NCBI RefSeq assembly: GCF_012516315.1
Contig: NZ_CP051185.1
Location: 3,663,363-3,727,362 of the forward strand
Origin: Limnospira fusiformis SAG 85.79
GTDB taxonomy: Bacteria > Cyanobacteriota > Cyanobacteriia > Cyanobacteriales > Microcoleaceae
Direction: 5' to 3'
DNA: 64,000 bases
Positions 47,213 to 58,828 of the stretch are shown here, in pieces; the first letter of the stretch is position 1, and each line of letters opens with the position of its first letter. Below the pieces are notes generated by a model. That model made no database searches, was not told where the DNA came from, and saw nothing but the letters and a program-made list of their open reading frames with translations. The position numbers and the translations under genes were made by a program.

Positions 47213-48991
47213 ATGCAGATCACAGACGACCTTAACAGATTGCTTGATATTGTTCCCCCAACAGTCCGAAAAAACCTGATCAACCACCCAGAACGCGAAT
47301 GTTTGATTGAAATAGTTATGGATTTGGGTCGTCTCCCAGAGGCTCGTTTTCCCAGCAATGCCGAATACCTATCCCAACAGCCTGTTACCTGGGATGACTT
47401 GGGCCATTGCATATCCCGCATTGGTGAGTTTAGCGGTGACAACCGAGCCGGTATTGAAAAAACCCTACACCGGATTAGTGCCATTCGCAACCGCACCGGG
47501 AAAATTATCGGCTTAACCTGTCGAGTTGGTCGCGCCGTATTTGGCAAAATCGGCATGATCCGAGACTTGGTAGAAACCGGAGGCTCAATTTTGATGCTAG
47601 GTCGTCCTGGTGTCGGCAAAACTACTGCCCTGCGAGAAATTGCCCGCGTCCTAGCTGATGAACTCCATAAACGGGTCGTAATTATCGATACATCTAACGA
47701 AATTGCCGGGGATGGAGATATTCCGCACCCCGCCATTGGACGAGCCAGACGTATGCAGGTAGCCAGTCCAGAACTGCAACATCAGGTCATGATCGAGGCG
47801 GTGGAAAACCATATGCCCGAAGTGATTGTCATTGACGAAATAGGCACAGAATTGGAAGCCCTCGCCGCCCGCACAATTTCCGAGCGGGGTGTGCAATTAA
47901 TCGGAACCGCCCACGGTAACCGCATTGAAAACCTGATGAAGAACCCCACTTTAGCAGATCTGATTGGCGGAATTCAAGCCGTCACTCTGGGAGATGATGA
48001 AGCACGGCGGCGGGGTTCTCAAAAAACCGTTTTGGAACGTAAGGCTCCCCCAACTTTTGATATTGCCATAGAAATGTTGGAACGGGAACGTTGGGTTGTC
48101 CATGAGTCGGTATCAACTACTGTTGATGGTTTGCTGCGGGGAATGCAGCCGACTTTACAGGTCAGACAAATGAACGATCGCGGTGAAGTCACTGTTACCC
48201 AAGAACGTTATAGCACCCCCGCCGCTCGGAATGCGGTGCCAGCAGGAGCATCTACTGGTTCATCCCGACCCTTACCCCCTTTGTCTGCACCGGGTTTGGG
48301 GGGTCTGCGGGCTTCCGGGAAAATGATGCCACTTCCCACTAGCACTACTGTTCGCGAAGGGTCTGCGCCGGAAAATAAACCCGCCACCCAGGAATTTGAA
48401 CAGTTGCTGAATGCCTCCTTTGATAGTCAAGGATTGGGGGATGACAATGGTTTGGATCTGGGGGATAATGGATTTAATGAGGATGATTTGCCTCTGCATA
48501 TCTATCCCTATGCGATCGCTCGCTATCAGATAGATCAGGTGATTCGCACTCTGATGTTGCCTGTGGTGGTGACTAAGGATATTGACAGTGCTGATGTCGT
48601 CTTGGCTTTGCGATCGCATATTCGCAATCAGTCCAAGCTGCGACAAATGGCAAAAAATCGCCATATACCCATTCACACCGTTAAATCTGGCAGTCCCCCT
48701 CAGATTGCTAAGGCTCTGCATCGGTTACTACACAGGTCAGATCCTAGCACTCCAGAAGTTCCTGATCTGACTCTGTTTGCTTCCGGGAATTCCTCTGATG
48801 AACTCGAAGCCTTAGAGGAAGCCAGACTAGCAGTAGAGGAAATTGTCATTCCCAAGGGTCAACCTGTGGAACTTTTACCTCGTTCCCCAAAAGTGCGAAA
48901 AATGCAGCATGAACTGGTCGAACACTATCGCCTGAAATCTAACAGTTTCGGCGAGGAACCCAACCGCCGGATCAGGATTTATCCAGCATAG
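47213..48991 (+). CDS. R3H domain AAA ATPase (Ycf45 family)
   Basis: 592 residues from the ATG at 47213; an upstream frame overlaps ldpA and is not needed. The N-terminal half is a AAA ATPase related to SpoIIIAA/Ycf45: Walker [14 protein letters not shown], Walker [11 protein letters not shown] Ser/Pro/Gly-rich linker (about 330-400) leads to a second domain and a C-terminal R3H domain ([22 protein letters not shown]) that binds single-stranded nucleic acid. The exact role is unknown; Ycf45 is conserved in cyanobacteria and some plastids. A hairpin follows at 49011. Confidence 0.88.
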   Translation: MQITDDLNRLLDIVPPTVRKNLINHPERECLIEIVMDLGRLPEARFPSNAEYLSQQPVTWDDLGHCISRIGEFSGDNRAGIEKTLHRISAIRNRTGKIIGLTCRVGRAVFGKIGMIRDLVETGGSILMLGRPGVGKTTALREIARVLADELHKRVVIIDTSNEIAGDGDIPHPAIGRARRMQVASPELQHQVMIEAVENHMPEVIVIDEIGTELEALAARTISERGVQLIGTAHGNRIENLMKNPTLADLIGGIQAVTLGDDEARRRGSQKTVLERKAPPTFDIAIEMLERERWVVHESVSTTVDGLLRGMQPTLQVRQMNDRGEVTVTQERYSTPAARNAVPAGASTGSSRPLPPLSAPGLGGLRASGKMMPLPTSTTVREGSAPENKPATQEFEQLLNASFDSQGLGDDNGLDLGDNGFNEDDLPLHIYPYAIARYQIDQVIRTLMLPVVVTKDIDSADVVLALRSHIRNQSKLRQMAKNRHIPIHTVKSGSPPQIAKALHRLLHRSDPSTPEVPDLTLFASGNSSDELEALEEARLAVEEIVIPKGQPVELLPRSPKVRKMQHELVEHYRLKSNSFGEEPNRRIRIYPA

Positions 48992-49010
48992 CAAACACAT
49001 CACAACTATA

Positions 49011-49039
49011 GAGGCAGCCTGTTCGGGTTGCCTCCGTTT
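49011..49039 (+). terminator. Hairpin after the R3H ATPase gene
   Basis: GAGGCAGCC (49011-49019) pairs with GGTTGCCTC (49026-49034) with one G-T pair; the T tract is weak. Probable end of the ndhN-ldpA-R3H transcript. Confidence 0.6.
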
Positions 49040-49171
49040 ACAATAGATAATTAAAATATAACTATTTTCCCTTTCAACTTTAGCAAGTTTAAGGAAAAAT
49101 TAATTCACTCTCTACTGTTCCCTCTTGCCTTTGATAGTGTTGTTTGGGCAAATAACTTAACTTAATGGTCA

Positions 49172-50728
49172 ATGATTCAACAGCTTATTCAACTAATTGC
49201 TACCATGACTGGGCTACATATTCGACCCCAGGATTATGGGACTTTCTCCCAAAAAATTTGGCGACGGGTTCAGCAACTACATCTTTCTAGTTTGAATGAA
49301 TACTATAATTTGCTCACCGCCGCCAATACCGAGAGTCAAACCGAATGGTCGGAATTGATGCCTTTGTTGACCACCACGGAAACCTACTTTTTTCGCGATC
49401 GCGGTCAGTTTAAGTTATTGCGTGAGGTCATACTACCCGAGTTGATCGCCGCCCGAAAATCCTCTAAAACTCTGCGTTTGTGGAGTGCTGGATGTTCTAC
49501 CGGGGAAGAAGCCTACTCTTTAGCTATTTTAGTGCAACAGTTGCTCCCAGACTGGTCAAATTGGTTAATTGAGATTACCGGAACTGATGTTAATGAAGTC
49601 GCCCTACAACGCGCTAGAGATGGCGTATATAGCCATTGGTCTTTTCGCATGGTTGACCCCGAGGTGCAACGTCAATATTTCTATCCCCAAGGACAGAATT
49701 GGTTAGTTAATCCCGCCGCTAAAAGTTTGGTTAGGTTCCTGAAACTTAACTTGGTGAGTGATAATTGTACCAATGCGATCGCCAGTCTTGGTAAAATCGA
49801 TTTAATTTTATGTAGAAATGTTTTTGTTTATTTCGAGAAACCCTATATTGTACAGGTTCTGAGAAAATTCTATCAGGTACTTAGGCCCGGTGGGTATCTG
49901 ATGACAGCCCATGCAGAAATTCAGGGATTATTACTTGATGAGTTTAAAGCCTGCATTTTTCCAGAGTCCGTGATTTATCAACGGGAAAAACCTCCCCAAA
50001 ATCTCTCTGTATCCTCCCCCAATGTCTCCCTAAACCATCGCCAGCCTTTATCCCCGTTGCTAAATCGAGCCTATTATCACCCCAATGGTAGCCGTTTACC
50101 ATCCCCTTCTCAACCTCCCGCCAATCACGGTCAACAGAAACAAGGTAATCTCTCGACTTTATCGATTGTACCGCCACCCATTTCCGCGATACCCACTGCA
50201 TCAGAACAGGCGATCGCCATTAGTCAAAGCCTCGAAGAAGCCAAAAAGCTCATCAACCAAAAAGCCTATAATGAAGCCCTCAAAAAAGTTCAAGAATTTG
50301 TCGCTAACCATCCCCAAAATTTTGATGCTCATTATTTAATGGCGAAAATTTATGCCAATAGCGGACAGCATGATCAGGCAATTTTACATTGTCAAAAAGC
50401 CTTGGAAATTCAGTCATTGTCCATTGAACCTTATTATATTTTGTTGCACATTGCCCAGGAGCAAGGGGACTTACAAAACGCTAAAATTTTCTCCAAAAGA
50501 ATCATCTATTTATCCGATGTTTCTGCTTCGTCAATTTGCGCTCATCTCGAATTAGCAACTGTCCACGAAAGGGAAGGAAATTTACCCCAAGCCAAAAAAC
50601 TGTACTTAACTGCATTATCCCTGTTAAATACAGTTCCTGCTCATCTTCCTGTACCCTATTTAGGGGAAATTTTAGGAGGAGACTTAAAGGCTTATCTCCA
50701 ACAAAAATTAAATCTGATTTTGTATTAA
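49172..50728 (+). CDS. cheR: CheR-type MCP methyltransferase with TPR repeats
   Basis: 518 residues. CheR N-terminal helical domain (1-80), then the SAM-dependent methyltransferase domain (about 85-275) with LRLWSAGCSTGEEAYS and LILCRNVFVYF. A Pro/Ser-rich linker follows, then tetratricopeptide repeats (about 345-480: AKKLINQKAYNEALKKV, HYLMAKIYANSGQHDQAILHCQKAL). It methylates glutamates on chemoreceptors; TPR-CheR fusions occur in pili-type and alternative chemosensory systems. First gene of the cluster; the double CheW gene starts 20 bp after its stop. Confidence 0.93.
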   Translation: MIQQLIQLIATMTGLHIRPQDYGTFSQKIWRRVQQLHLSSLNEYYNLLTAANTESQTEWSELMPLLTTTETYFFRDRGQFKLLREVILPELIAARKSSKTLRLWSAGCSTGEEAYSLAILVQQLLPDWSNWLIEITGTDVNEVALQRARDGVYSHWSFRMVDPEVQRQYFYPQGQNWLVNPAAKSLVRFLKLNLVSDNCTNAIASLGKIDLILCRNVFVYFEKPYIVQVLRKFYQVLRPGGYLMTAHAEIQGLLLDEFKACIFPESVIYQREKPPQNLSVSSPNVSLNHRQPLSPLLNRAYYHPNGSRLPSPSQPPANHGQQKQGNLSTLSIVPPPISAIPTASEQAIAISQSLEEAKKLINQKAYNEALKKVQEFVANHPQNFDAHYLMAKIYANSGQHDQAILHCQKALEIQSLSIEPYYILLHIAQEQGDLQNAKIFSKRIIYLSDVSASSICAHLELATVHEREGNLPQAKKLYLTALSLLNTVPAHLPVPYLGEILGGDLKAYLQQKLNLILY

Positions 50729-50748
50729 TAAATAAGGCACTGAAAATT

Positions 50749-51888
50749 ATGGAAACTAAACCTTATCTGATGTTTAAGTTGGGAGGATTGAATTATGGCG
50801 TAGATGGCTTCTTAGTTCAAGAGATTTTCTCCTTACCTGAACTCACCCCCATTGTCGAAGCAGCCCCCGAATTAGTAGGTATTCTGAATTTACGCAGTGA
50901 ACTATTATCAATCATTGACTTAAATATTCATTTTGGACTTGCATATAGTCAAAATCCTTATGCAATTGATGATATTATTATTGTCCTACAGTTAGGTGAT
51001 GAAAAGTTGGGAATTTTGGTGAATGAAGTGTGCGAAGTGCAGATGATTTCCTCCGAGGATATAACCAGTAAGATTCCCTATAGTATGATGGTAGAAATAC
51101 CAAGTTACCATAGTTCCGGCTCTCATCATCATGCGATCGCTGGATATGCCGAAATTGAAGACCAGATTATTATGATCATAAATCCCGAATCTTTACGGGA
51201 TCATATTATATCTGATAGTCCCGAAATTATCTCCGATCGCAGTAATTCTCATCGAGATAGTTTAGGGAGTGAAACTCATCGAGATGACCATGATTATCCA
51301 GTCCCCAAAAACCGTAAAATTCCCGCTTTCTGTCCTGACGCAACACCAGAAGAAAGGCAGATTTTTCGGGAACGTGCCGAGAATTTGAGGCGCAAGACCG
51401 AGAAAGATGAATTGTCCGGGTTAATGTCCTTGGCTGTCATTGGTTTAAACGGTGAATACTTTGGCGTAAATCTCTCGATTATTCGGGAATTTACCGATAT
51501 TCATAATGTTACCCCTATTCCTTGCACGCCCCCTCATATCGTCGGTAATATGAACCTGCGGGGTGAAATTGTCACCTTGGTTGATATTAGGGGAATTTTG
51601 GGTCTACCAATGGATATTAACGGTAATTCTCAAAAAGCCGCGATCGTCCAAGTTGGTGAAGTAGTCGCCGGAATTATTGTTAATGATATTTTTGATGTCA
51701 CCTATCTAAACCCCTCCGCTATTAAGCTAGTTCCCGCCGCTGTTCATTCTACCCAAGATGAATATTTACGAGGGACAGCAATTTATCGCGATCGCCAAAA
51801 TCCCCAAGCACAAAACCGGATGATGAGTTTATTAGACCTCGAAAAAATCCTAGTCCAAGAAACCCTGGTAGTTAATGAAGAAATATAA
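50749..51888 (+). CDS. Double CheW-domain scaffold protein
   Basis: 380 residues from ATG 50749; a longer frame upstream overlaps cheR out of frame. Two CheW domains are visible: residues about 5-145 (YLMFKLGGLNYGVDGFLVQEI, GILNLRSELLSIIDL) and about 225-370 (AVIGLNGEYFGVNLSIIREF, GNMNLRGEIVTLVDIRGI). They are joined by a polar linker rich in His, Asp and Ser. CheW couples chemoreceptors to CheA. A duplicated domain could bridge two receptors or rings. It lies 20 bp after cheR. Confidence 0.9.
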   Translation: METKPYLMFKLGGLNYGVDGFLVQEIFSLPELTPIVEAAPELVGILNLRSELLSIIDLNIHFGLAYSQNPYAIDDIIIVLQLGDEKLGILVNEVCEVQMISSEDITSKIPYSMMVEIPSYHSSGSHHHAIAGYAEIEDQIIMIINPESLRDHIISDSPEIISDRSNSHRDSLGSETHRDDHDYPVPKNRKIPAFCPDATPEERQIFRERAENLRRKTEKDELSGLMSLAVIGLNGEYFGVNLSIIREFTDIHNVTPIPCTPPHIVGNMNLRGEIVTLVDIRGILGLPMDINGNSQKAAIVQVGEVVAGIIVNDIFDVTYLNPSAIKLVPAAVHSTQDEYLRGTAIYRDRQNPQAQNRMMSLLDLEKILVQETLVVNEEI

Positions 51889-52055
51889 ACCAATTGTTAA
51901 CTAATTATAAAAACTCTATCGTTTGGCATATTCCCGCGTAAAATAGTAGTGATAATCAGAGTTTAGCTATTTTTTCAGATTAGCCACAGTTGCCGACCCT
52001 CCGACCCTCGACCATTTATAGACAGCAATGCCAATGATAGCCTATTTTTACTAAC

Positions 52056-53510
52056 ATGATGCAAAGATTAACCACCAAACTTTACTGCGGTTTCTTCCTG
52101 ATACCCGCCACAGTCATCCTAGCTATAAGTAGCTATTCGGTTTTTTCATTCTGGCGCATCGATTCGCGCATTGGCACTATCTATGATGATCGGGTTATAC
52201 CCCTTCAGCAAATCAAAAATATCTCCGATGCCTATGCTATTGAGATAATTGATGCCGTCAATAAAGCCAATAGTGGCTTAATCAGCACCGATGCCGCCTT
52301 CAACATTGTTAATCAAGCCATAGAAACAATTAGCCTCAACTGGGAAAGTTATAAAAACACCGAATTAACACCCGAAGAAAAAGCGATCGCTAACGACATA
52401 GAGCGATTATTTCTTCCTGCCCAGAATCGCATTAGCGAACTGCAACAAGTTCTAGAAAGAGGCAATATAGAGGAATTAGCCGCCTTTGATGGACAATTGT
52501 ATGATCTCATAGACCCCCTCACCGCCAAACTTAAGGGGTTAATTAATTTACAACTGCAGGTAGCCTCAATCGAAAGGGAGAAGGCTCGCGCCGTATTAAA
52601 TGAAACCCTGTTATTATTTGGATTATTAATCTTAGTTGCCATAGTAATCGCCTCTCCCCTAGGCTACTTTTTAAGCCAGTCTATTGCTAATACCTTTAAA
52701 CAAACCATTAAAGCTATTTCCGAGAGTTCCACAGAAATTGCTGTCGCCACAGAACAACATGAACGCATTGCTACAGAACAAGCAGCAGCCGTTAGCGAAA
52801 CCACCTCCACCATGGATGAATTAGGAGCCTCCTCCGAAGCCGCTACCCAACAAGCAGAAGCCGCCGTCACCGGAGCGAAAAAGGCTTTATCCCTGTCCGA
52901 AAGTGGTCAAACTGCAGTTAATAGCACCTTAGAAGGGATGGCAACCCTCCAAGATAAAGTCGAGGGAATAGCCCAACAAATTCTCCGCCTCAGTGAACAG
53001 ACCAATCAAATTGGTAACATCTCCCAATTAGTGGCTGATTTGGCTAATCAAACTAATATGTTAGCCCTAAATGCCGCTGTTGAAGCAGTACGAGCCGGAG
53101 AACATGGTCGCGGTTTTGGGGTAGTTGCCACCGAAATCCGCAAACTGGCTGATGAGAGTCAGAAATCCGCCCAAAAAATCGGTACTTTAGTTTCCGATAT
53201 TCAGACCGCGATTAATTCCACCGTGATGGTCACAGAAGAGGGAACTAAAACAGTTCGCTCCAATGTTGATGTCGCCCAAAAAACTGCCGAAGCCTTTTTA
53301 GGTGTCAAAGAAGCAGTAAATGATGTAGTTGTGAATAATCAACAAATATCTCTGAATATTAAGCAACAAACCCTCGCCATTAATCAGGTTTTGGAAGCCA
53401 TGAATTCCCTAAAGCAGGGAGCCAACGAAACCGCCAATGGTATCGGACAAACCAAAAAAGGCATGGAACAGCTAAAACATATAGCTGATGAGCTGGAGTC
53501 CATTATTTAG
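52056..53510 (+). CDS. Methyl-accepting chemotaxis protein 1
   Basis: 484 residues. A first helix (about 10-32), an extracytoplasmic four-helix-bundle sensor (about 35-185), a second helix (about 187-210), then the coiled-coil signalling domain with the hairpin tip [20 protein letters not shown] and [19 protein letters not shown] do not see a clear full HAMP domain after the second helix. It should signal to CheA through the double CheW. 167 bp separate it from the CheW gene, so a second promoter is possible. Signal not predictable. Confidence 0.92.
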   Translation: MMQRLTTKLYCGFFLIPATVILAISSYSVFSFWRIDSRIGTIYDDRVIPLQQIKNISDAYAIEIIDAVNKANSGLISTDAAFNIVNQAIETISLNWESYKNTELTPEEKAIANDIERLFLPAQNRISELQQVLERGNIEELAAFDGQLYDLIDPLTAKLKGLINLQLQVASIEREKARAVLNETLLLFGLLILVAIVIASPLGYFLSQSIANTFKQTIKAISESSTEIAVATEQHERIATEQAAAVSETTSTMDELGASSEAATQQAEAAVTGAKKALSLSESGQTAVNSTLEGMATLQDKVEGIAQQILRLSEQTNQIGNISQLVADLANQTNMLALNAAVEAVRAGEHGRGFGVVATEIRKLADESQKSAQKIGTLVSDIQTAINSTVMVTEEGTKTVRSNVDVAQKTAEAFLGVKEAVNDVVVNNQQISLNIKQQTLAINQVLEAMNSLKQGANETANGIGQTKKGMEQLKHIADELESII

Positions 53511-53599
53511 GGATAATTTGAATATTCATAAACCGGGGATATTCAGACAGTAAATTTAGCGGATTGACGATTATTTAACATTTTTAGGAGTTACGAAAA

Positions 53600-55006
53600 A
53601 TGCTGATGTTTAAAAAGTTAAGATACTGGATTGTGGGAGGATATACTATTCCCATATTCCTGATGATTGCTAGTGCCACGGTGGTTTCTGTTAACGTCGG
53701 TCGGGTGCAAAGCGAAGCCCAGCAACTAAATGTATCTCGTCAAATAGCTGAAGATATTGCTGAGATATCCTGGAATCTTCAGGCTATGTCCAGAACCCTG
53801 AGAGGCTATTTGATTGCCAACAATCCTACATCTATAAATAGCTGGAATCAAGCCAAAAATGATGCTAATCAAATCATAGGTTCGTTAACAGAAACTATGA
53901 CTGATGAAAATCAACTTAAAACCATGGAGGAAATTCGGAAACAGTATGATGATTTAGTCGAATTTCACGAGGGTCTAATCCAAATAGTAGGGGCTGGTGA
54001 CATAGAAGCAGCTCGTCAAACCTGGATAGCAAATGGCATAGGGATCAGAGTTGCTGAGGATACTGCTAAGTTAATTGATCAGATGAAGAGTCGGGAAGCG
54101 GAACTGGTAAATATGCGAGTAGCCAGCCAAAGCCAAGCTCTGAATAATCTGTTATCATCTGTGTGGGTTAGTATTGGTCTAGCGGTGATAGTTTCGATTA
54201 TTTTAGGAAGTTGGATTATCACTACTATTGTTCAGAAAATTACCCAAGAAGCCAATAACATCGCCCTAGCAGCTACGGAGATTGCTACTACTATTGAAGA
54301 ACAGGAAAGGGTGGCTGTTCAACAGGCTGCTTCTGTGAATGAAACTAGCACGAGTATGGATGAGTTGGGGGCTTCCTCCCGTCAGTGTTCTGAACAGGCT
54401 TCTGCTGCGTCTTCGGGAGCGCGTCAGGTGCTGGCTTTGGCGGGAAGTAATCGCCAAGAAGATACATTAGATGGTAGTCCGAGTTTGCGGGAAAAAATGT
54501 CACAGGTTCAGGCTCAAATCCTGCGTTTGAGTGAAAACCTCAGCCAGATATATAATATTACTAATTTGGTTAGTGATTTAGCTAATCAAACTAATATGCT
54601 GGCTTTGAATGCTTCGGTGGAAGCGGTCAGAGCAGGGGAACATGGTAAAGGTTTCGGGGTGGTGGCTAGTGAAATCCGCAAATTAGCTGATCAAAGTCGC
54701 AAGTCGGCGGAAAAAATTGGCTCTCTAATTGCTGATATTCAAAATTCGGCTAATTCTACTGTGATAGTAACGGAAGAGGGGACGAAGGCTGTGGAAAAAA
54801 TTATCGTTTCTATCAATGATGTGGCGGTGAATATTCAACAAATTTCTCTGAATACTAAACAACAGGCGATGGCGGTAGAGCAGGTGATTGATGCGATGAA
54901 TAGCCTAAATACTGCGGCGCAAGAAACAGCGAACGGTTTGGCTCAAAGTCGAGCAGGTACTGAGCAACTTAATAATACCGCCCAGGGCTTAAAAAATCTG
55001 GTTTAG
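53600..55006 (+). CDS. Methyl-accepting chemotaxis protein 2
   Basis: 468 residues, paralog of the receptor just upstream. Helix 1 about 10-28, four-helix-bundle sensor about 35-175, helix 2 about 180-205, then the signalling domain with [20 protein letters not shown] and [19 protein letters not shown] shorter stretch between ALAGSN and EKMSQV distinguishes it from receptor 1. AGGAG lies upstream of the ATG. It is 89 bp after receptor 1 and 28 bp before cheA. Confidence 0.92.
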   Translation: MLMFKKLRYWIVGGYTIPIFLMIASATVVSVNVGRVQSEAQQLNVSRQIAEDIAEISWNLQAMSRTLRGYLIANNPTSINSWNQAKNDANQIIGSLTETMTDENQLKTMEEIRKQYDDLVEFHEGLIQIVGAGDIEAARQTWIANGIGIRVAEDTAKLIDQMKSREAELVNMRVASQSQALNNLLSSVWVSIGLAVIVSIILGSWIITTIVQKITQEANNIALAATEIATTIEEQERVAVQQAASVNETSTSMDELGASSRQCSEQASAASSGARQVLALAGSNRQEDTLDGSPSLREKMSQVQAQILRLSENLSQIYNITNLVSDLANQTNMLALNASVEAVRAGEHGKGFGVVASEIRKLADQSRKSAEKIGSLIADIQNSANSTVIVTEEGTKAVEKIIVSINDVAVNIQQISLNTKQQAMAVEQVIDAMNSLNTAAQETANGLAQSRAGTEQLNNTAQGLKNLV

Positions 55007-55034
55007 CAAGAGTTTATGGCTAGGAGAAATTACC

Positions 55035-57596
55035 ATGATTGAAGATGACGAATTGCGGGAAGTCTTTAAAATTGCCAGTGAGGAACATTTACAAAAACTT
55101 GATGATGGTTTTCTGTACCTAGAACAAAACCCTCACGATAAGGGGAAAATAGATGAACTGCTGCGGGAAGCTCACAGTTTGAAGGGAGATGCGGGAATGT
55201 TGGGGGTTAAGGATGTTTCTACCCTGGCTCACCAACTAGAACACCTGTTAGGGGCTATAAATAGGGGAGAGGATACGTTTTCCCATGAAATGAGCGATCG
55301 CATGGGTCAAGGACTTGATGCAATTCGGAAACTGGTGACAGAAGCTGTTACTGGGGAACCTTGCGGGGTTAACGCCTTTTATGTGTTAGCGAATTTAATG
55401 GGGGCGAAGCCAGAAGGGGAAACTACGCCACCCACAGAGACTCAGACGGCTGCTGTAGCTGATTCTGATGAGTCTGGGGATGAGAACCTGACAGCGCCAA
55501 CAACCACGGAAGACGAGGAGGAAGAGGCGGAAACTATCCCAGAGACCGAAGAAACACCAGCCCCGCTAGATGGTTTCAGGAAGGATGAGCAAACCCCAGA
55601 GAACCCGGAACAAGGGGCTAGTCCAATTATTGAAGTAGAAAATCCAGCCCCTGCTAGTCGAGCAGTTGTCCCTAGTTCGACCTATAAAATTGAGACAATT
55701 CGGGTAGCGACACGAAACCTGGATGCTCTGATGACTCAAACGGGAGAGTTGACGGTAACTAAAATTCGCATTGCCCATAGGTTAGCAGAAATTGAGGAAA
55801 TTACCAACCTATTGGAAGAATGGAGTCGGGATGCTTTTATCAATAGATTTGCTCTCCATGACCTGGAAGCTAAGGAGGGTTTATCTAATGGTAAGGGTAC
55901 GATGGGACAATTACAAAGTTACCACCAAAGAACAGGCGATCGCTTAGAGGTTCTTAGCACATTAGTCAATCAGCTAAGAACTTCCATCTATGAAGATATG
56001 GCTCGTCTGGATTTAATTTCTGACGAACTAGAAGAGGGAGTGCGTACCCTGCGACTGTTACCCCTATCGACGATATTTAACCTATTTCCGCGCATGGTGC
56101 GGGATTTAGCTAGGGAACAGAATAAACAGATAGAATTGGTAATTGAGGGCGGCGAAACTAGGGCGGATAAACGCATCCTAGAGGAGATGAAAGACCCCCT
56201 AATGCACATTTTGCGTAATGCTGTTGATCATGGCATAGAAACTCCCACGGAACGTCAAAAAAGGGCAAAACCACCCAAGGCGACTATCCGCCTACGGGGA
56301 TATCAAACGGCTACCAGTGTGGTGATTGAGGTGAGCGATGATGGCCGAGGTTTAGATATTGAGCAAATTAAACAAACCGCCATTAAACGGGGAATTTGTC
56401 AGCCAGAAGAATTGGTGGGAATGACTATCCCACAAATTCAAGCGTTGATTTTTACTCCCGGTTTTTCTACCCGTAAATCGGTGACAGAGGTTTCGGGGCG
56501 GGGTGTGGGTATGGATGTGGTTAGGACTAATGTTGAACACCTCAAAGGGACGATTAACGTTGATTCGACCTCTGGAAGGGGATCTACTTTCCGCATTCAA
56601 TTGGGAACTACCCTGGCTACAGCCCATGTGTTGATTGTGGCGGTTGATAGCATTTCCTATGCGATTCCTGTAGAGTATGTGCAAACTACCCTATTGGTGG
56701 ATGATGCGGATATTTTTGCCATTGAGGGTCGAGATACGATTCTTTTTGATGACCAACCTGTGTCGGTGATGTGTTTAGTGGACTTGCTAGAATTGCAATC
56801 TAACCGTAATGCTATCAGGGGTTGGAATCACCAACGGAAGTCTCAGCGAGATGAGTCGGAACGAGAAACAACAGGGGATATGCTATCGGTAAGGCTGAGG
56901 GAAAATGTCAGACCCTGGGAAGCTAATCTGAGCCATGACCGAAATCAATCTCAACCATCGAAGGCTAGATCTTGTATAATTCTAAGGATGGGGGAAAATC
57001 GACTAGGCCTATTCGTTGACACGCTTATTGATGAACAAGATGTTGTCCTCAAGCCCCAAAGCCAACTACTGCGACGAGTAAGGAACGTTGCTGGGGCGAC
57101 TATTTTGGGCACGGGGGAAGTGTGTATGGTGCTTAATCCCCAAGATATGATTCGCTCGGTGCGGAAAAATTGGAAATCCTCGGCTTCTATTAGTCTTTCT
57201 GATTCAGATGAGTTGGATTTAGAAAGCGATCGCCCATCTGTTATTCTATTAGTGGAGGACTCCATTGCTACTCGCACTCAAGAAAAGCGTATTTTGGAAG
57301 CAGCAGGTTATGAGGTGGTTACAGCAGTCGATGGACTAGACGGATTAAATAAACTCAAAACTCGCTCCTTTGATGCGGTAATCTCCGACATCCAAATGCC
57401 TAATTTAGATGGTTTGGGATTCACTGCCAAAATCCGCGAACATCAAGAATATAGCGAGTTACCAATTATCTTGGTGACATCTCTTGCTTCTGATGACGAT
57501 AAACGCCGGGGTGCTGAAGCGGGAGCTAATGCCTACATCACTAAAGGCTCATTTAACCAGGATATCCTCCTGCAAACTCTCAGCCGATTAGTTTGA
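55035..57596 (+). CDS. cheA: CheA hybrid histidine kinase with receiver domain
   Basis: 853 residues. HPt domain (1-115) with phospho-His47 in REAHSLKGDAGM; acidic linker (about 130-205); dimerisation helices (about 215-335); ATPase domain (about 340-510) with HILRNAVDHGIE (N box), VSDDGRGLDIEQI (G1) and GRGVGMDVVRTNVEHLKG (G2); CheW-like domain (about 515-715); C-terminal receiver (about 735-853) with LLVEDS, Asp in VISDIQMPNLDG and the conserved Thr (LVTSLA) and Lys (ITKGS). This CheA-REC layout is typical of cyanobacterial motility systems. It starts 28 bp after receptor 2 and is followed by cheB. Confidence 0.95.
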   Translation: MIEDDELREVFKIASEEHLQKLDDGFLYLEQNPHDKGKIDELLREAHSLKGDAGMLGVKDVSTLAHQLEHLLGAINRGEDTFSHEMSDRMGQGLDAIRKLVTEAVTGEPCGVNAFYVLANLMGAKPEGETTPPTETQTAAVADSDESGDENLTAPTTTEDEEEEAETIPETEETPAPLDGFRKDEQTPENPEQGASPIIEVENPAPASRAVVPSSTYKIETIRVATRNLDALMTQTGELTVTKIRIAHRLAEIEEITNLLEEWSRDAFINRFALHDLEAKEGLSNGKGTMGQLQSYHQRTGDRLEVLSTLVNQLRTSIYEDMARLDLISDELEEGVRTLRLLPLSTIFNLFPRMVRDLAREQNKQIELVIEGGETRADKRILEEMKDPLMHILRNAVDHGIETPTERQKRAKPPKATIRLRGYQTATSVVIEVSDDGRGLDIEQIKQTAIKRGICQPEELVGMTIPQIQALIFTPGFSTRKSVTEVSGRGVGMDVVRTNVEHLKGTINVDSTSGRGSTFRIQLGTTLATAHVLIVAVDSISYAIPVEYVQTTLLVDDADIFAIEGRDTILFDDQPVSVMCLVDLLELQSNRNAIRGWNHQRKSQRDESERETTGDMLSVRLRENVRPWEANLSHDRNQSQPSKARSCIILRMGENRLGLFVDTLIDEQDVVLKPQSQLLRRVRNVAGATILGTGEVCMVLNPQDMIRSVRKNWKSSASISLSDSDELDLESDRPSVILLVEDSIATRTQEKRILEAAGYEVVTAVDGLDGLNKLKTRSFDAVISDIQMPNLDGLGFTAKIREHQEYSELPIILVTSLASDDDKRRGAEAGANAYITKGSFNQDILLQTLSRLV

Positions 57597-57691
57597 CTGC
57601 ATCCAACGGGGGATGAGCTCATTGGTCTGGCTGGCGGTCATATACTGTAACCGCTAGACCCACCCGGTATTTTAACACACGCAAAATCAAC

Positions 57692-58828
57692 ATGGCGATT
57701 CGAGTTTTGCTGGTGGAAGATTCCCCAGTTGCTCTGATTATTCTCAAACGCATTTTGGCTGAATGCAACGATATTCTGGTTGTGGGTACTGCTCGCAGCG
57801 GTTTGGAGGCTTTGTCTTTAATTCCTCAATTGCAGCCAGATGTGATTTGCACAGATTTACATATGCCTCACATGGATGGCCTGGAATTTACTGGAGAGGT
57901 GATGGCTAATTTCCCTAAGCCGATTCTGGTAATTAGTGCATCTGTCCAGGCTGAGGATACTTACAATGTGTTTCAACTTCTCAATGCGGGGGCGGTTGAT
58001 GTTTTTCCTAAGCCGAAAACTGGGCTGGCTTCTGACTATCAGCAAGCGGGTAGGGAACTGATCCATAAAATTAGAGTTCTGGCTGGGGTTAAGGTGTTTA
58101 CTAAGCATCGACGGGGGGCTACTGTTAAGGCGACTTCCCCGGCGGCGAGTCCATCCTATTCGGGGAGCAGAGTTAATAGTCCGGTGGCGGTTCCTACTCC
58201 TCAGAAAACTTCTTTTTCCCCTCAGAAAAAGACTTCACCCCATCGCTCTCAATCTGTTCGGGTGGTGGTGATTGGTGCCTCTACGGGAGGACCCCAGGCT
58301 CTCCATACCCTTCTGACTCAGTTTTCCCCTCAGCTCCCGGTTCCGATTATCTGTGTTCAACATATTAGTGAGGGGTTTTTGCAGGGATTGGTCAATTGGT
58401 TGAATTGTCAGTGTTCTATATCGGTTAAAATTGCTCAGGCAGGAGATTTGCCTCAACGGGGAAATGTCTATTTCGCCCCGGAGGGGAAACACCTGGAAAT
58501 CGATCGCAATGGTCGGTTTTTGTATTCTTCTAGTCCGGCTTTGGGGGGACATCGACCTTCGGTGACCGCAACTATGAAGTCTGTGGCTAATTTCTACGGT
58601 AGTCACACTCTGGGAGTATTATTAACGGGTATGGGCCGCGATGGGGCTGAGGGAATGATGGAAATTACACAATGGGGCGGTATCACTATCGCTCAAAATG
58701 AGGAAAGCTGTGTGGTTTTTGGAATGCCCCGAGAAGCGATCGCTCTGGGGGCGGCGAGCCACATTCTCCCGGTAGAGGCGATCGCTCCCTTGATTTTAAA
58801 TATGATTAATTTGGGCATCAAGTCTTAA
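57692..58828 (+). CDS. cheB: CheB protein-glutamate methylesterase
   Basis: 378 residues. N-terminal receiver (1-125) with phospho-Asp55 in CTDLHMPHMDG, a Ser/Pro-rich linker (about 135-185), then the methylesterase/deamidase domain with the catalytic Ser (IGASTGGPQALHTLL), His (CVQHISEGF) and Asp (LTGMGRDGAEGM). It removes methyl groups from receptors, opposite to CheR, so this cluster has a full adaptation pair. 95 bp after cheA. Its 3' end overlaps the convergent CheY-like gene by 11 bp. Confidence 0.95.
   Translation: MAIRVLLVEDSPVALIILKRILAECNDILVVGTARSGLEALSLIPQLQPDVICTDLHMPHMDGLEFTGEVMANFPKPILVISASVQAEDTYNVFQLLNAGAVDVFPKPKTGLASDYQQAGRELIHKIRVLAGVKVFTKHRRGATVKATSPAASPSYSGSRVNSPVAVPTPQKTSFSPQKKTSPHRSQSVRVVVIGASTGGPQALHTLLTQFSPQLPVPIICVQHISEGFLQGLVNWLNCQCSISVKIAQAGDLPQRGNVYFAPEGKHLEIDRNGRFLYSSSPALGGHRPSVTATMKSVANFYGSHTLGVLLTGMGRDGAEGMMEITQWGGITIAQNEESCVVFGMPREAIALGAASHILPVEAIAPLILNMINLGIKS

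Noticed and set aside
50536-50748. Frame upstream of the double CheW gene overlapping cheR.
   Set aside because: Translates cheR out of frame; the CheW domain begins at ATG 50749.
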